A stretch of 64,000 bases of DNA, taken from Akkermansia biwaensis. GTDB lineage: Bacteria; Verrucomicrobiota; Verrucomicrobiia; Verrucomicrobiales; Akkermansiaceae. This document shows positions 1 to 10,442 of the stretch, piece after piece. The stretch is from positions 2,480,001-2,544,000 of the forward strand of contig NZ_AP025943.1 in NCBI RefSeq assembly GCF_026072915.1, read 5' to 3'. The position numbers and the translations under genes were made by a program. Under the pieces are notes generated by a model. It saw nothing but the letters and a program-made list of their open reading frames with translations. It was not told the origin of the DNA and did no database searches. Every line of letters begins with the position of its first letter. Positions within the stretch are counted from its first letter, which is position 1.

Positions 1-199
1 TTACTGTTTGCGGGTGTTTTTCCCGGCTGGCGAAAATTCTCGTTCCGTTATGTTTCAGGAGGGGGGTCCATCGCGGGAGGGGAGCAGAAATGCGGGGGCG
101 GGGGAATGCTTGCAGGAAACAAGGAGGGTAAGGGAATTTTTTCGTCAGAAAGACGGTTTTTCTGACGTTCAGCTCTTCTTTTAATTTTCCGGCGGAGTT
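1..199. other. intergenic region with hairpin
   Basis: No supported gene lies here. A 9-bp inverted repeat (CGTCAGAAA at 143-151, its complement at 159-167) sits just past the oppF stop codon. On the minus strand the stem is not followed by a T-run, so it may be a processing or stabilising hairpin rather than a classical terminator. Confidence 0.35.
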
Positions 200-1207
200 T
201 TATCTCTGGCGGAGTTTGTTCCAGTCTTCCGGCTCCAGGGAGCAGGGGTCCGGAGCTACCCAGTGGCCTGGTTCTATTTCCACGGGCGTCAGGTCCGCTC
301 CCACGGTTTCCGGGTAGGCGGGGTGCTGGATGCGGTGGCCGAAGGCGGAACCAAGCGGCGGGTTGATGGGGGAGGGCACATCCCCCGGCAGCGGCTGGTG
401 CGTGTTGGCTTTGGCGGGGTCCGGTTCCGGAATGGCGTCCAGCAGGGCTTTGGTGTAGGCGTGTTTGGGCGCCTGGTAGATGGTTTCCGCGTCTGATATT
501 TCCACGATTTTTCCCAAGTACATGACGGCCACGCGGTCGGAGATGTGTTTGACCACCGCCAGGTCATGGGCGATGAACAGGTAGGAGAGCTTGCGTTCCT
601 CTTGGAGTTCCAGGAGCAGGTTGAGCACCTGGGATTGTACGGAGACGTCCAGGGCGGAAACGGGTTCGTCCAGAATAATGAGGCTGGGGTTCAGCGTGAG
701 GGCGCGGGCGATGCCGATGCGCTGGCGCTGGCCGCCGGAAAATTCAAAGGGGAAGCGGTCGATGGCGCTGTCCGGCAGGCCTACGCGGTCCAGCAGTCCG
801 CGCACCCATTCCCGGCGTTCCGCCGGAGTGCCCATTCGGTGGATGACGAAGGGTTCCGCCACGATCTGCCCGATGGATTGCCGTTGGTTGAGTGATTCCG
901 CAGGGTCCTGGAAGACCATCTGGATGTGGGGCCGCAGGGGCCGCATTTTGCGCTGGGAAAGGGTGGCGATGTTCTGGCCGTTGAAGAGGATGGACCCTCC
1001 CGTGGGCTTCAGCAGGCGCACGATGCTTTTGCCGATGGTGGATTTTCCGCAGCCGGATTCCCCCACCAGCCCCAGCGTTTCGCCGGGATAGATGTTGAAG
1101 GAGACGTCGTCCACCGCCTTCACCCAGCCCGCCTGGCGCAGGAAGATCCCGGAGCGGACGGGAAAGTACATTTTCAGGTTGTTGACTTGCAAGAGTGGTT
1201 CCGGCAT
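200..1207 (-). CDS. oppF: Oligopeptide/dipeptide ABC transporter ATP-binding protein (OppF-like)
   Basis: Cytoplasmic ATPase of a peptide importer; it pairs with OppD to power uptake. The 335-aa protein has a Walker A motif GESGCGKST, ABC signature FSGGQRQRIGIARAL, Walker B LIILDEP and a switch histidine in the IAHDL region. The C-terminal extension with a Cys-containing oligopeptide-type tail is usual for OppD/OppF. It is the last gene of a minus-strand opp operon, 13 bp after oppD. The assignment to F rather than D comes from order and from the QxR-rich signature. The true substrate could be oligopeptides, dipeptides or murein peptides. Confidence 0.92.
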   Translation of the reverse strand: MPEPLLQVNNLKMYFPVRSGIFLRQAGWVKAVDDVSFNIYPGETLGLVGESGCGKSTIGKSIVRLLKPTGGSILFNGQNIATLSQRKMRPLRPHIQMVFQDPAESLNQRQSIGQIVAEPFVIHRMGTPAERREWVRGLLDRVGLPDSAIDRFPFEFSGGQRQRIGIARALTLNPSLIILDEPVSALDVSVQSQVLNLLLELQEERKLSYLFIAHDLAVVKHISDRVAVMYLGKIVEISDAETIYQAPKHAYTKALLDAIPEPDPAKANTHQPLPGDVPSPINPPLGSAFGHRIQHPAYPETVGADLTPVEIEPGHWVAPDPCSLEPEDWNKLRQR

Positions 1208-1220
1208 GGCAAAGGAGGGG

Positions 1221-2198
<978 letters not shown>

Positions 2199-2201
2199 TT
2201 G

Positions 2202-4454
2202 TTATTTTTCCGTGGTAGGGGGTTCTTCCTGAGTGACGCCGTTTTCCGGGATGGCGGGGACGGAAGGCAGTTTGTCCGCGCCGTCCTTGTTGTCCAGGCT
2301 GTCGATGGAGTCAAGGAAGCGGTACTGGTCGTACACGGCGTCCACTTCCTCGAAGGTTCTGCCCTCCCGCTTGGCTTCCAGCGTTTCTTTCTTCACGTCG
2401 TTGTCCACCCAGTATAGGTAGCTTTCCATGGGGTCGAAGACGACCGGATGGCAGAATTGCGTGGTGGCGCTGTTGGGCCATTTGACCCATCGCCAATAGC
2501 CCAGGCGGATGAATTCCGTGGTCCAGCAGGGCACCCACAGGGCTTCGTCATGAATTTTCTGCTGCACTTTCCAGGTGGCTTTCTGCAGTTCGTCTTCCGT
2601 GGCGGCGTTCGTTTCGTCGTCCAGCAACTTGTCCATCTCCTTGTCCGCATACGCGGTGATGTTGTTGGTGTACGTGATGAGGCTGCCGCGTTCGTCGTAG
2701 GCGTAGCGGGAATGGAAGCCCTGCTCGTTCATGGGGTGGGGCGGAGTGAATCCCCAGGCCATGAAGGAGGCCTGGGCGCGTTTTTCCATGATCTTGCGGA
2801 AGGCTACGGTGGAGTCCAGCGGGTCAAGCTGGATTTCCAGGCCGCACTTGCGGGCGTCCTCCTTCAGCTTGCCCAGTGTGGAGGCCAGGGTGGGGGAGGA
2901 GTTGGGGAACGTGATGGCGGCGGTCAGACGGGTGCCGTCCGGCTTGCGGAGAATACCGTCCGGGCACGGAATGGTATATCCCGCGCTGGCGAAGAAGGCC
3001 CGCGCCTGTTCCGGAGAGTAGGGGCGCGCCTTGATGTAGGGGTTGGTGAATTTTCCGAAGCCGGAGTCGTAGGAGTTGAGGCGCTGGTAGTCCCCACGGA
3101 ACGTGATGTCAATGATGTTCTGGATATTCAGCGCGTGCTGGAAGCCCAGGCGAACGTTGAGGTCGTTGAACGGCGGCTTGGAGGTGTTCAGGAAGATGCC
3201 CGTGGGAGGCCGCGGGTAGATGGTGTAGAAGGTGCTGCGGTTGATGTAGCCGTTATGGACCTCCGGTATTTCCATGCGTTCGTGCCACAGCTCCGGCTTC
3301 GTGATGTTCAGCACGTCCAGCTCTCCGATGCGGAAGAGTTCAATGGCCTTGGACGGTTCCCCGATGAAGTTGTACACGATCTGGTCCACGTTATACATGT
3401 ACTTCGTGAACTTTTTATCCTTGCCCCACCAGTCCGGTATGCGCTGGAGGATGACCTGCCGCCCGCGGATGATGCCGTCGGGCTTCACCACGTAGGCCCC
3501 GGTGGTGGGAGGCACGCGCCACTGGTAGCGTTCCACGTAGCTGGGGCCGAACTCGCAGTAGAAATGCGGCGGGGACGGGATGAACAGGGTGCAGTAGTAG
3601 GGCAGCAGGGGTTTGGGGGAGGGAAGAGTAACGGAGAAGCGGCTGTCGTCGTAAATGGTGATGTTGGAGGCGTTCTGGTAGTAGAAGTTGTTGTAAAAAA
3701 CGTCACGGCTGTGTTCCGAGGTTCGGATGTACATGTTCACCAGCAGGTCCACCGCCTTGACCTTGGCTCCGTCCGAGTAGCGGGCGTCCGGGTCCAGTTC
3801 GAAATAGACGGTGCGCCTGTCCGGGGATTCCGCCCATTTCCGGGCGATGCCGGGAATGATTTTTCCGGTGACCGGGTGGATGGAGACGAGGCCGATGATG
3901 ATTTCATCATACAGGGGGCCGCGGAATCCGCTGTTGCTGTTCGGGCCGTTGGGGCGGAACGTGTCCGGGTAGGAGCCGGGGGCCCACTGGCGCAGAACGC
4001 CGCCTTTTTTGGCGTTCGGGTCGCCTATTTCCGGATTGTCCAGCCCGTCTTCCCATTTGAGGTCTGCGGGGATGTCCGCCGGAGTCTTGAATTGGATGTA
4101 GTCCCCTTCGCTCTGTCTCCGATGAATGACGGACAGCGCGGCTTCGTCGGAGATGAGTTTGCTCTGCAGTTTTTCACGGATTTTGGGGTCTTCCTCCTTG
4201 AAGAATTTTTCCCGGAGTTCCCGGATTTCCTTTTGCTTGGCCGCTTCTTCCCGGGCCAGCCTGTCGTTGATCTGCCTGTTCCACCGTTCCGGGAAGGTGT
4301 CGAAACCCGGCGGCAGGGTTCCGAAAGGAACGTTCGGCTGCCAGCCCACCCCCTGGGATTGGGAGGAATCCTTGCAGCCGGCGCTCGCTGTCAGCAGAAG
4401 GGACACGGAGACGGAGGCAAGGATCGTGCGGAGAATGGCGGAAAGCTTGAGCAT
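2202..4454 (-). CDS. oppA: Peptide ABC transporter substrate-binding lipoprotein (SBP family 5, OppA-like)
   Basis: Solute receptor of the transporter, about 750 aa. I chose the start at 4454 because it gives a hydrophobic signal ending in a lipobox (LTASAGC), meaning a lipid-anchored protein. A longer reading from 4622 would overlap oppC by over 140 bp and has no signal. After the lipobox there is a charged coiled-coil linker of roughly 100 residues (REEAAKQKEI...), which is unusual. It precedes the family 5 fold with the motif GDPNAKKGGVLRQW, reminiscent of YejA-type receptors. Longer than usual for OppA (about 540 aa), mainly because of the linker and inserts. Confidence 0.88.
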   Translation of the reverse strand: MLKLSAILRTILASVSVSLLLTASAGCKDSSQSQGVGWQPNVPFGTLPPGFDTFPERWNRQINDRLAREEAAKQKEIRELREKFFKEEDPKIREKLQSKLISDEAALSVIHRRQSEGDYIQFKTPADIPADLKWEDGLDNPEIGDPNAKKGGVLRQWAPGSYPDTFRPNGPNSNSGFRGPLYDEIIIGLVSIHPVTGKIIPGIARKWAESPDRRTVYFELDPDARYSDGAKVKAVDLLVNMYIRTSEHSRDVFYNNFYYQNASNITIYDDSRFSVTLPSPKPLLPYYCTLFIPSPPHFYCEFGPSYVERYQWRVPPTTGAYVVKPDGIIRGRQVILQRIPDWWGKDKKFTKYMYNVDQIVYNFIGEPSKAIELFRIGELDVLNITKPELWHERMEIPEVHNGYINRSTFYTIYPRPPTGIFLNTSKPPFNDLNVRLGFQHALNIQNIIDITFRGDYQRLNSYDSGFGKFTNPYIKARPYSPEQARAFFASAGYTIPCPDGILRKPDGTRLTAAITFPNSSPTLASTLGKLKEDARKCGLEIQLDPLDSTVAFRKIMEKRAQASFMAWGFTPPHPMNEQGFHSRYAYDERGSLITYTNNITAYADKEMDKLLDDETNAATEDELQKATWKVQQKIHDEALWVPCWTTEFIRLGYWRWVKWPNSATTQFCHPVVFDPMESYLYWVDNDVKKETLEAKREGRTFEEVDAVYDQYRFLDSIDSLDNKDGADKLPSVPAIPENGVTQEEPPTTEK

Positions 4455-4479
4455 GGAGTCTGTGAAAAAGGGAATATTC

Positions 4480-6087
4480 TTATTTGTAAGTGGTGAATTT
4501 TTTTGGGTCGAAGGCTTCGCGGACAGCCTCCCCGATGAAGGTGACGAGCAGCAGAGTGATGACCAGGGCGGAGAAGGCGGAGGTAACCACCCAGGAGGCG
4601 GAAAGGTCCGCAAGGCCGTCATTCAGCAGGCGCCCCCAGCTTGCATAGGTGTCCGGAAGGCCGAAGCCGAGATAGTCCAGGGATGCCAGGGCCAGGATCA
4701 GGGCGGAGACGCTGAACGGCACCAGCGTGACCAGGATGGCGACCAGGTTCGGCAGGATGTGGACAAAGAGGATGCGGTTGGTGGACGCCCCCACCACGCG
4801 CGCCGCCGCCACGTAGTCCCGCGCCTTTTCCTTCATGGTGGAGGTTCGGAGCTGGTAGGTCATGGACATCCACCCGAACATGATCAGCAGGCTGATGATC
4901 AGGAACATGCCTTTCATGTGAAGAGGCACCATGTCCGAGATGATCATGATGATGAAGAGGAAGGGCACCTGGGAGAAGATTTCTATGAGGCGCTGCATGC
5001 CGAGGTCGAACATGCCGCCGAAGTACCCCATCATCATTCCGAAGGTGATGCCGATGAAGTACACGATGGGCAGGTAGAAGATGGCGGCTTTCATGTTGAC
5101 CTGAAGGCCTCCGTACAGGTAGGCCAGGATGTCCGCCCCCTGGGTGTTGGTGCCCAGCAGGTGGCCGCCCTTGAGGGGCGGCGCCGGGTGGTAGAAGATG
5201 CGGCTGATTTTGTTTTCATCCGTCTGTTTCAGGAAATCCTCCTTGGTGCCGGGGCCGTTGTAGTGTTCCGCCACAATCTTGTTGTTCTCGTACGTGGCGC
5301 TGTACACTTCCGTCCTGTCCTCCAGCCATCCGGTGGCGCGGTCCACCTTTTTTCCCTTGCGGAATTTGTAGCTGATGTGCGGCAGGGCTTCTTCATCCTT
5401 ATGCAGGCGGGAGGCAAGGCCGGAGTACGGCTTTCCATCGGCTTCGCAGACCAGGCCCTCTTCATTCACGACCAGCGCTTCCGAGCCCGGATTGGTGGAA
5501 TCCCCCGTGGGGTCGTAGGGGACGAGGGGCATGACGACCAGGGAGGGTTTTCCGGGCTGGCCCGCCTGTTTTTTCAGTTCCCGGTAGTTGGCTTCCGCAT
5601 CCGCAAAGTCCCCGGTCTGACCGAAGGTGGAACCCTTGTACACCTTGCGCATGATGGCGGGGAAGTACCAGGATCCGTCCTGAATGACCAGCAGCGCCCT
5701 TTTTCCCACCAGGCACTGGTCCATGCAGGCCAGCAGCGTCAGGGCCAGCAGGATGACCAGGGAGACGTAGCCGCGGGAAATGCTTTTGAACCTTTGGAGG
5801 CGTCTTTTGGTGATTGGCGTGGGGCGGAACCGGCGCGGTCCTTTCAGCCTGATCCAGAGGCCCGCTCCGGCCATGACCAGCACGCAGGCCCAGCCAAACC
5901 ACAGGAATTTTCCCTGAGGCGTCAGGAGGCCGCTGTTGTTCTGGTCCGCGCAGACGATGTGAAGCATGCTCATTTCCCGCGAGACAGTGAAGGGCCAGCT
6001 CAGCGTGGGGAGGAGCAGCCCGCACAGCTCGCCCGCGGCGGTGAGGACCGCCAGGATGATGAGAAGGTATGCCAGTTTTCTAACCAT
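4480..6087 (-). CDS. oppC: Peptide ABC transporter permease (OppC-like) with long extracytoplasmic insert
   Basis: Inner-membrane permease of the importer. The C-terminal third carries the binding-protein-dependent transport fold, with an EAA-type loop (AARVVGASTNRILFVHILPNL). It starts with an N-terminal membrane segment (LAYLLIILAVLTAAGELCGLL) and further segments near residues 60-120. About 200 residues of hydrophilic sequence follow before the permease core. At 535 aa it is far larger than E. coli OppC (about 300 aa). It lies 5 bp after oppB and 25 bp before oppA. Confidence 0.9.
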   Translation of the reverse strand: MVRKLAYLLIILAVLTAAGELCGLLLPTLSWPFTVSREMSMLHIVCADQNNSGLLTPQGKFLWFGWACVLVMAGAGLWIRLKGPRRFRPTPITKRRLQRFKSISRGYVSLVILLALTLLACMDQCLVGKRALLVIQDGSWYFPAIMRKVYKGSTFGQTGDFADAEANYRELKKQAGQPGKPSLVVMPLVPYDPTGDSTNPGSEALVVNEEGLVCEADGKPYSGLASRLHKDEEALPHISYKFRKGKKVDRATGWLEDRTEVYSATYENNKIVAEHYNGPGTKEDFLKQTDENKISRIFYHPAPPLKGGHLLGTNTQGADILAYLYGGLQVNMKAAIFYLPIVYFIGITFGMMMGYFGGMFDLGMQRLIEIFSQVPFLFIIMIISDMVPLHMKGMFLIISLLIMFGWMSMTYQLRTSTMKEKARDYVAAARVVGASTNRILFVHILPNLVAILVTLVPFSVSALILALASLDYLGFGLPDTYASWGRLLNDGLADLSASWVVTSAFSALVITLLLVTFIGEAVREAFDPKKFTTYK

Positions 6088-6092
6088 GTGTG

Positions 6093-7481
6093 TTATTCAA
6101 ATTTGATGCGCGGGTCTACGGCGGCCACGATGATGTCGGAAAGCAGGTTGCCCAGCACCATCAGGAAGGAGGTGAGCAGCAGCGTGCCCATGATCAGGGC
6201 GTAGTCCTTGTCCATCAGGGCCTGGTAGCTCAGCATGCCGAAGCCCTGGATGTCGAACACCTTTTCCACCAACATGGAGCCGGCCACAATCAGGCTGATC
6301 AGGCTACCGAGCGTGGAAGCAATGGGAATGAAGGAGTTGCGGAAGGCGTGCTTGATCACGGCCCCCTTGAAGCTCACGCCTTTGGCCATGGCTGTCCGGA
6401 CGTAGTCGGAGGAAAGGTTGTCCATCAGGTTGTTCTTCATCATCATCGTAGTGATGGCGAAGGAGCTGACCACGTAGCAGATCAGGGGCAACACGGTATG
6501 GTGCAGCAGGTCGGCCGCCTGTTCCCAGAATCCCATGTCCGCAAAGTCCGCGGAGGTAAGGCCGCACAGCGGGAACCATTCCAGGCGCGCGCCCAGGTAC
6601 ACCACGAGCACGGCGCCCAGCGCAAAGCCGGGAACGGAATACCCCAGGAAGATCAGCACGGAGGAAATGTTGTCCACCACGCTCTTGTGCCGTATGGCCT
6701 TCACAATGCCCAGGGGAATGCACACGGAATACGTGATGATGGCGCTCAGGATGCCGAAGTACAGGGAGACAGGAATGCGCTCCTTGATCATGTCCCATAC
6801 CGGTTCATTGTATTTGAAGGAGTTGCCCATGGTGCCCTGGAGCAGGCCGTCAAAGCTTGTCTTGTACATCACGGCCCGCCAGGCATAGCCTTTCGCCTTG
6901 TCCTGAATGGCCCCCTCATTTCCCGTCTGCCGCATGCGCCTGGCCCAGCGTTCGGCGCGGTCCATTGGGGATTCCACCTCCACCGTCCATCCTTCCGTAG
7001 CCGCTTTCCGGGAAGGCGTCCCGGAAAAGAAGGCGTCCTTGACTTCCTTGGAATCCTTGTCCGGCCGCACGACGACGACCTGTTCTCCCGTCTCGTTCAG
7101 ATTGATTTTGGTGTGGGTGTCGGAAATGCCGGCATATTCGTCCTCCCTGTCTGCCGGCTCCTCACCGGTAATAATCCCGAATTCCTCACGGGAAATGGAA
7201 ATCTTCTTGGGCAGCACGCCCAACCATTGAAGATAGGCCGTGACGATGGGTTCCTGAAGGCTGTACTGCTCTTCCAGCCGCTCCATGTCGGCCTCGCTCA
7301 GGTTGTTGTCCCCGCGCTGGGAGCCCGCCTTCTGACCGGACAGGGCGCTCATGCTCTGCTGCTGCATCATTTGTTCAATGGGACCTCCCGGAACAAAGCG
7401 GGTTATGCAAAAGACGAGGAAGGTGACCCCCAGGAGCGTCAGGGGCATGAGAAGGAGTCGTCTGATGATATAGGTCTTCAT
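6093..7481 (-). CDS. oppB: Peptide ABC transporter permease (OppB-like)
   Basis: First gene of the operon and partner permease of OppC. The N-terminus (MKTYIIRRLLLMPLTLLGVT, then FLVFCITRFVPGGPIEQ) is the classic OppB/DppB N-terminal helix and PGxP motif. The core has multiple membrane segments and an EAA-like loop (MAKGVSFKGAVIKHAFRNSF). At 462 aa it is longer than E. coli OppB (306 aa) because of an extracytoplasmic insert at about residues 40-200 rich in charged residues, parallel to the insert in OppC. The upstream 187 bp to the next gene must hold the operon promoter. Confidence 0.9.
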   Translation of the reverse strand: MKTYIIRRLLLMPLTLLGVTFLVFCITRFVPGGPIEQMMQQQSMSALSGQKAGSQRGDNNLSEADMERLEEQYSLQEPIVTAYLQWLGVLPKKISISREEFGIITGEEPADREDEYAGISDTHTKINLNETGEQVVVVRPDKDSKEVKDAFFSGTPSRKAATEGWTVEVESPMDRAERWARRMRQTGNEGAIQDKAKGYAWRAVMYKTSFDGLLQGTMGNSFKYNEPVWDMIKERIPVSLYFGILSAIITYSVCIPLGIVKAIRHKSVVDNISSVLIFLGYSVPGFALGAVLVVYLGARLEWFPLCGLTSADFADMGFWEQAADLLHHTVLPLICYVVSSFAITTMMMKNNLMDNLSSDYVRTAMAKGVSFKGAVIKHAFRNSFIPIASTLGSLISLIVAGSMLVEKVFDIQGFGMLSYQALMDKDYALIMGTLLLTSFLMVLGNLLSDIIVAAVDPRIKFE

Positions 7482-7668
7482 TCGTCGCGCAGAACTCTAC
7501 TGGTTTGTGGCATGCGAGGCAAGCCGCAATCCTTGTTTGTGAGCCTTTCCTAACATGTGGCTTTCCACGTTTTCCCCGGTTCCGGCATGGAGAATACAGA
7601 AAAACCGCCAAAATGGCGCCGTATTTCCGGTTTCCGGCCCTGGATGTCCGGCCGCTGTGCGCGGAGGG

Positions 7669-8406
7669 CTATATTCCTTCCCCCAGTCGGCGCGCCAGCA
7701 TGTCCGGCAGTCCGGCCGCCAGAATGCGCCGCTGGGCTTCCTCCACGTCGTATTCCACGCGGCGCTGGTAATAAACCATACCGTCCGTATCCAGAATGCC
7801 GTAGGCTGCGCGGGGGTCCCCGTCGCGCGGCTGTCCTACGGAACCTACATTGATCAGGTATTTGTTGGTTTTGAGGAGCTGGATATCTCCGGACTCGTAC
7901 TCCTGGATGCTCCCTTCGTGCCGGATGAAGGTGCGCGGAACGTGGGTGTGGCCGTTGAAGCAGAGGAACTGGTTGTCCCGCAGCATGTTGATGCTGTGCG
8001 TAGCCGTGTCCACATTTGTGACGTATGCCCAGGAGTTGGGCTTGTCCTGCGTGGCGTGCACCAGCACGATTTCATTGGGAAGAATGCGCTGGAAGGGAGC
8101 GCGGCGCAGCCATTTCTTCTGCTCGTCGGAAAGCTGCTGGCGCGTCCACATCAAGGCGCTGTACGCCACGGGATTCATGCCTGCCGGGTTGTCTTCCCCG
8201 ATCGCTTCCTCGTCGTGGTTGCCGCGAACGGTGGGAATCTGTCGGGAACGGATGAATTCAAGGCATTCGGAAGGATTGGCGTTGTAGCCCACAATATCAC
8301 CCAGGCAGTAAACGGCATCGCATTGCAGCTGTTCTATATCCTTCATCACCGCTTCCAGGGCGGGCAGGTTGGCATGGATGTCACTGATCAGGGCTATTCT
8401 ACTCAT
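7669..8406 (-). CDS. Calcineurin-like metallophosphoesterase (YfcE-like)
   Basis: A dinuclear-metal phosphoesterase of about 245 aa. All family blocks are visible: SDIHAN at the N-terminus, CLGDIVGY, GNHDE, VHAT and GHTHVPR. These supply the Asp, His and Asn metal ligands. I start at 8406, where the protein begins MSRIALISDIHAN; the longer reading to 8484 adds a non-conserved tail. Members act on phosphodiesters or nucleotides, and the substrate cannot be read from the sequence. It is transcribed alone, with flanking gaps of 187 and 164 bp. Confidence 0.85.
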   Translation of the reverse strand: MSRIALISDIHANLPALEAVMKDIEQLQCDAVYCLGDIVGYNANPSECLEFIRSRQIPTVRGNHDEEAIGEDNPAGMNPVAYSALMWTRQQLSDEQKKWLRRAPFQRILPNEIVLVHATQDKPNSWAYVTNVDTATHSINMLRDNQFLCFNGHTHVPRTFIRHEGSIQEYESGDIQLLKTNKYLINVGSVGQPRDGDPRAAYGILDTDGMVYYQRRVEYDVEEAQRRILAAGLPDMLARRLGEGI

Positions 8407-8570
8407 GGTGTTGCGAAAGCCCAGTATAGCGCATTTCCCGTTTTTTGCCAAGCGGGTAAATGGAACCGGCGGAGCAACGGCCAAAGGCCCTGGGCTGAAT
8501 ATCCGCGTGGAGGGGTAAAGGCGGCAAAATGATTCGGCGGAGGTAAAACATTTTTTATTCCCTGAAATCC

Positions 8571-9470
8571 TTAGTCTTTGCCATCCGGCGCCGGATCATC
8601 CGGGTTGGCCTCAGGCAGGGATTCCAGAGTTTCCCTCAGTCCGTCCACGGGGTATCTGAGGGAATTGGCCAAGTGGGCGGTCATCATGTCGCGCGCGATT
8701 TCGTCTGTAGGATAAAGTTCGCGGAAGGGAATCCTGTCCTTTTCCGGAACATGCAGACGGTTTTCCAGCACGAAAATGTTGGTGACCAGGCTGGGAACGC
8801 GGTTGCGGGGGTCTTTGAACAATTCTTTCCCCAGTTTCAGAGCCTCCCTGGATTTGGAGGGGACGCGGGCCAGGGCGTAAAACTCCTTGCGCGCCGTGAG
8901 GGCTGGAGCGCCCAGTTCTCGGGCTTTCCGGTAGACTTCCGCGGCCTTTTCAAAATCCGGCTGGCGGTACGTATCGCTGTACATGTTGCCCAGCAGAGAA
9001 TACAGGTACCAACTGCCGGGATTGGCCTTGATGCCCTTTTGCAGGAAATCGCGTCCCTTCTGAATGTACTTGCGGAATCCTTCCCGGCGTTCCAGAGGGG
9101 AAAGGCGCTTGTTGTCCAGATAGCTGGAGGAAGCGTTGTTCCCCAGATGCCAGGAACCGTTGTCCCAGTAAAAATCGGAATGCGGGGCAAGGGCGGTGAT
9201 CTGGTTGTATCGGCGCTCCAGATTGGTCCAGTCGGAAATCAGGAAGCAGTCGAAGGCCTCCATGCTCAGCACCGCCGCCACCAGGGAACGCAGGCCGCCC
9301 AGGGACACCATGGCAAGCTGTTGTTCCAGATAATCGGAGGATGAAAGGTTCACCGGCTCTTCCAGCAGTCCAGCGTTCTTCTCCTGCTCCAGAATACGTT
9401 CCTGCAGGGGCAGGCGGATCATGCCGAAGCCCAGCAGGGCAATGATGAAAATGACGGTGTTTTTCAGCAT
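8571..9470 (-). CDS. Membrane-anchored TPR-like protein, function unknown
   Basis: A 299-aa protein with one N-terminal hydrophobic helix (NTVIFIIALLGFGMIRLPL) that would anchor it to the inner membrane, the rest outside. The middle (roughly 140-220) has helical repeat features of tetratricopeptide type (GSWYLYSLLGNMYSD, FEKAAEVYRKARELG). The C-terminus is acidic and proline-rich. I do not recognise a specific family; such proteins often hold envelope complexes together. It is 21 bp before the end of panE and may be co-transcribed with it. Confidence 0.6.
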   Translation of the reverse strand: MLKNTVIFIIALLGFGMIRLPLQERILEQEKNAGLLEEPVNLSSSDYLEQQLAMVSLGGLRSLVAAVLSMEAFDCFLISDWTNLERRYNQITALAPHSDFYWDNGSWHLGNNASSSYLDNKRLSPLERREGFRKYIQKGRDFLQKGIKANPGSWYLYSLLGNMYSDTYRQPDFEKAAEVYRKARELGAPALTARKEFYALARVPSKSREALKLGKELFKDPRNRVPSLVTNIFVLENRLHVPEKDRIPFRELYPTDEIARDMMTAHLANSLRYPVDGLRETLESLPEANPDDPAPDGKD

Positions 9471-9491
9471 GATTCGCGGGGGTGCGGCAGA

Positions 9492-10409
9492 TTAATCCAT
9501 TTTCAGGCGCTGGCGGATATCCCTGTCCAGTTGTTCCCATTCGGGTACGGAGGCTCCGGCCTGATGGGCTTTAGCGAGGGGATCGCCCCAGATGGCCGTG
9601 TATTCGATGGGGCGTCCTTCGTTGTAGTCCACGGCGCTGGACGGGATGAAGGCTCCCATGCTTTCCGTGCGGGAAAGGTGGAATTCGACCAGGTCGTTCG
9701 GCAACGTGTGGCCGCGGGCTTTGGCGGCCCGGACCACTTCTTCCATGATGCGGCGGACACGGGCGACGTTTTCCGGGTTTTTGTAGAGTTCCGCGATGCT
9801 GATGCCCCCCAGCGCCAAGCAGAGCCCGTTGAACGGTATGTTCCAGACGAGCTTGTACCACTGGATCTGTTCCGCGTTGTCAAAGGCGCGTGTCTTGATG
9901 CCCGCCCCGGCAAAGAGAGCGGAAAGTTCCTGCGCCTTTGCGGAGCCCTCCGGCGACGGGACGAACGGTGCGAATTGAATGTTGCCGCCTTCCAAATGGT
10001 TGATGTGGCCCGGTTCCTCCCGCATGGCGCAGATGAAGCACAGGCCCACGTAAATGCGGTCCGACGGGATAATACGGGCGATTTCCTCCGCGTTTCCCAT
10101 GCCATTCTGGAGAGTGGCGGCCACCGTGTCTGGTCCCATCAAGGGAGGGAGGGCCTTGGCAAATCCCGCATTGGCCGTGCTTTTCCAGGCGACGACGACG
10201 AGATCCACCGGACCGACTTCCGACGCTTCCCGGTATACCTTGATGCGGGGCAGCGAAATGTTCCCGTGCAGGCTTTTCACTTCCAGACCGTGTTCTTTCA
10301 GGTAGTCGTATTCCGAGCGTACGATGAACGATACGTCGTGGCCGGATTTCTGAAGTCTGGCTCCGTAATAGCAGCCGAGCGCCCCGGCTCCCAGAATGGC
10401 TATTTTCAT
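9492..10409 (-). CDS. panE: 2-dehydropantoate 2-reductase (ketopantoate reductase)
   Basis: NADPH-dependent reduction of ketopantoate to pantoate in pantothenate/CoA synthesis. The 305-aa protein opens with MKIAILGAGALGCYYGARL, the GxGxxG Rossmann motif at residues 7-12. It later has KLVWNIPFNGLC with the family lysine-asparagine region of the active site, and a helical C-terminal domain. Length matches the family. It could in principle be a paralogue acting on another 2-keto acid, as ApbA/PanE paralogues are common. Confidence 0.88.
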   Translation of the reverse strand: MKIAILGAGALGCYYGARLQKSGHDVSFIVRSEYDYLKEHGLEVKSLHGNISLPRIKVYREASEVGPVDLVVVAWKSTANAGFAKALPPLMGPDTVAATLQNGMGNAEEIARIIPSDRIYVGLCFICAMREEPGHINHLEGGNIQFAPFVPSPEGSAKAQELSALFAGAGIKTRAFDNAEQIQWYKLVWNIPFNGLCLALGGISIAELYKNPENVARVRRIMEEVVRAAKARGHTLPNDLVEFHLSRTESMGAFIPSSAVDYNEGRPIEYTAIWGDPLAKAHQAGASVPEWEQLDRDIRQRLKMD

Positions 10410-10442
10410 GGCGGTGAAGGAGGGTGTTTTTTCTTGGACCGT

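Noticed and set aside
2448-6204. Long plus-strand frames over oppA and oppC
   Set aside because: Composition is that of antisense GC-rich coding DNA and no domain is visible, whereas the minus frames encode clear transporter subunits.
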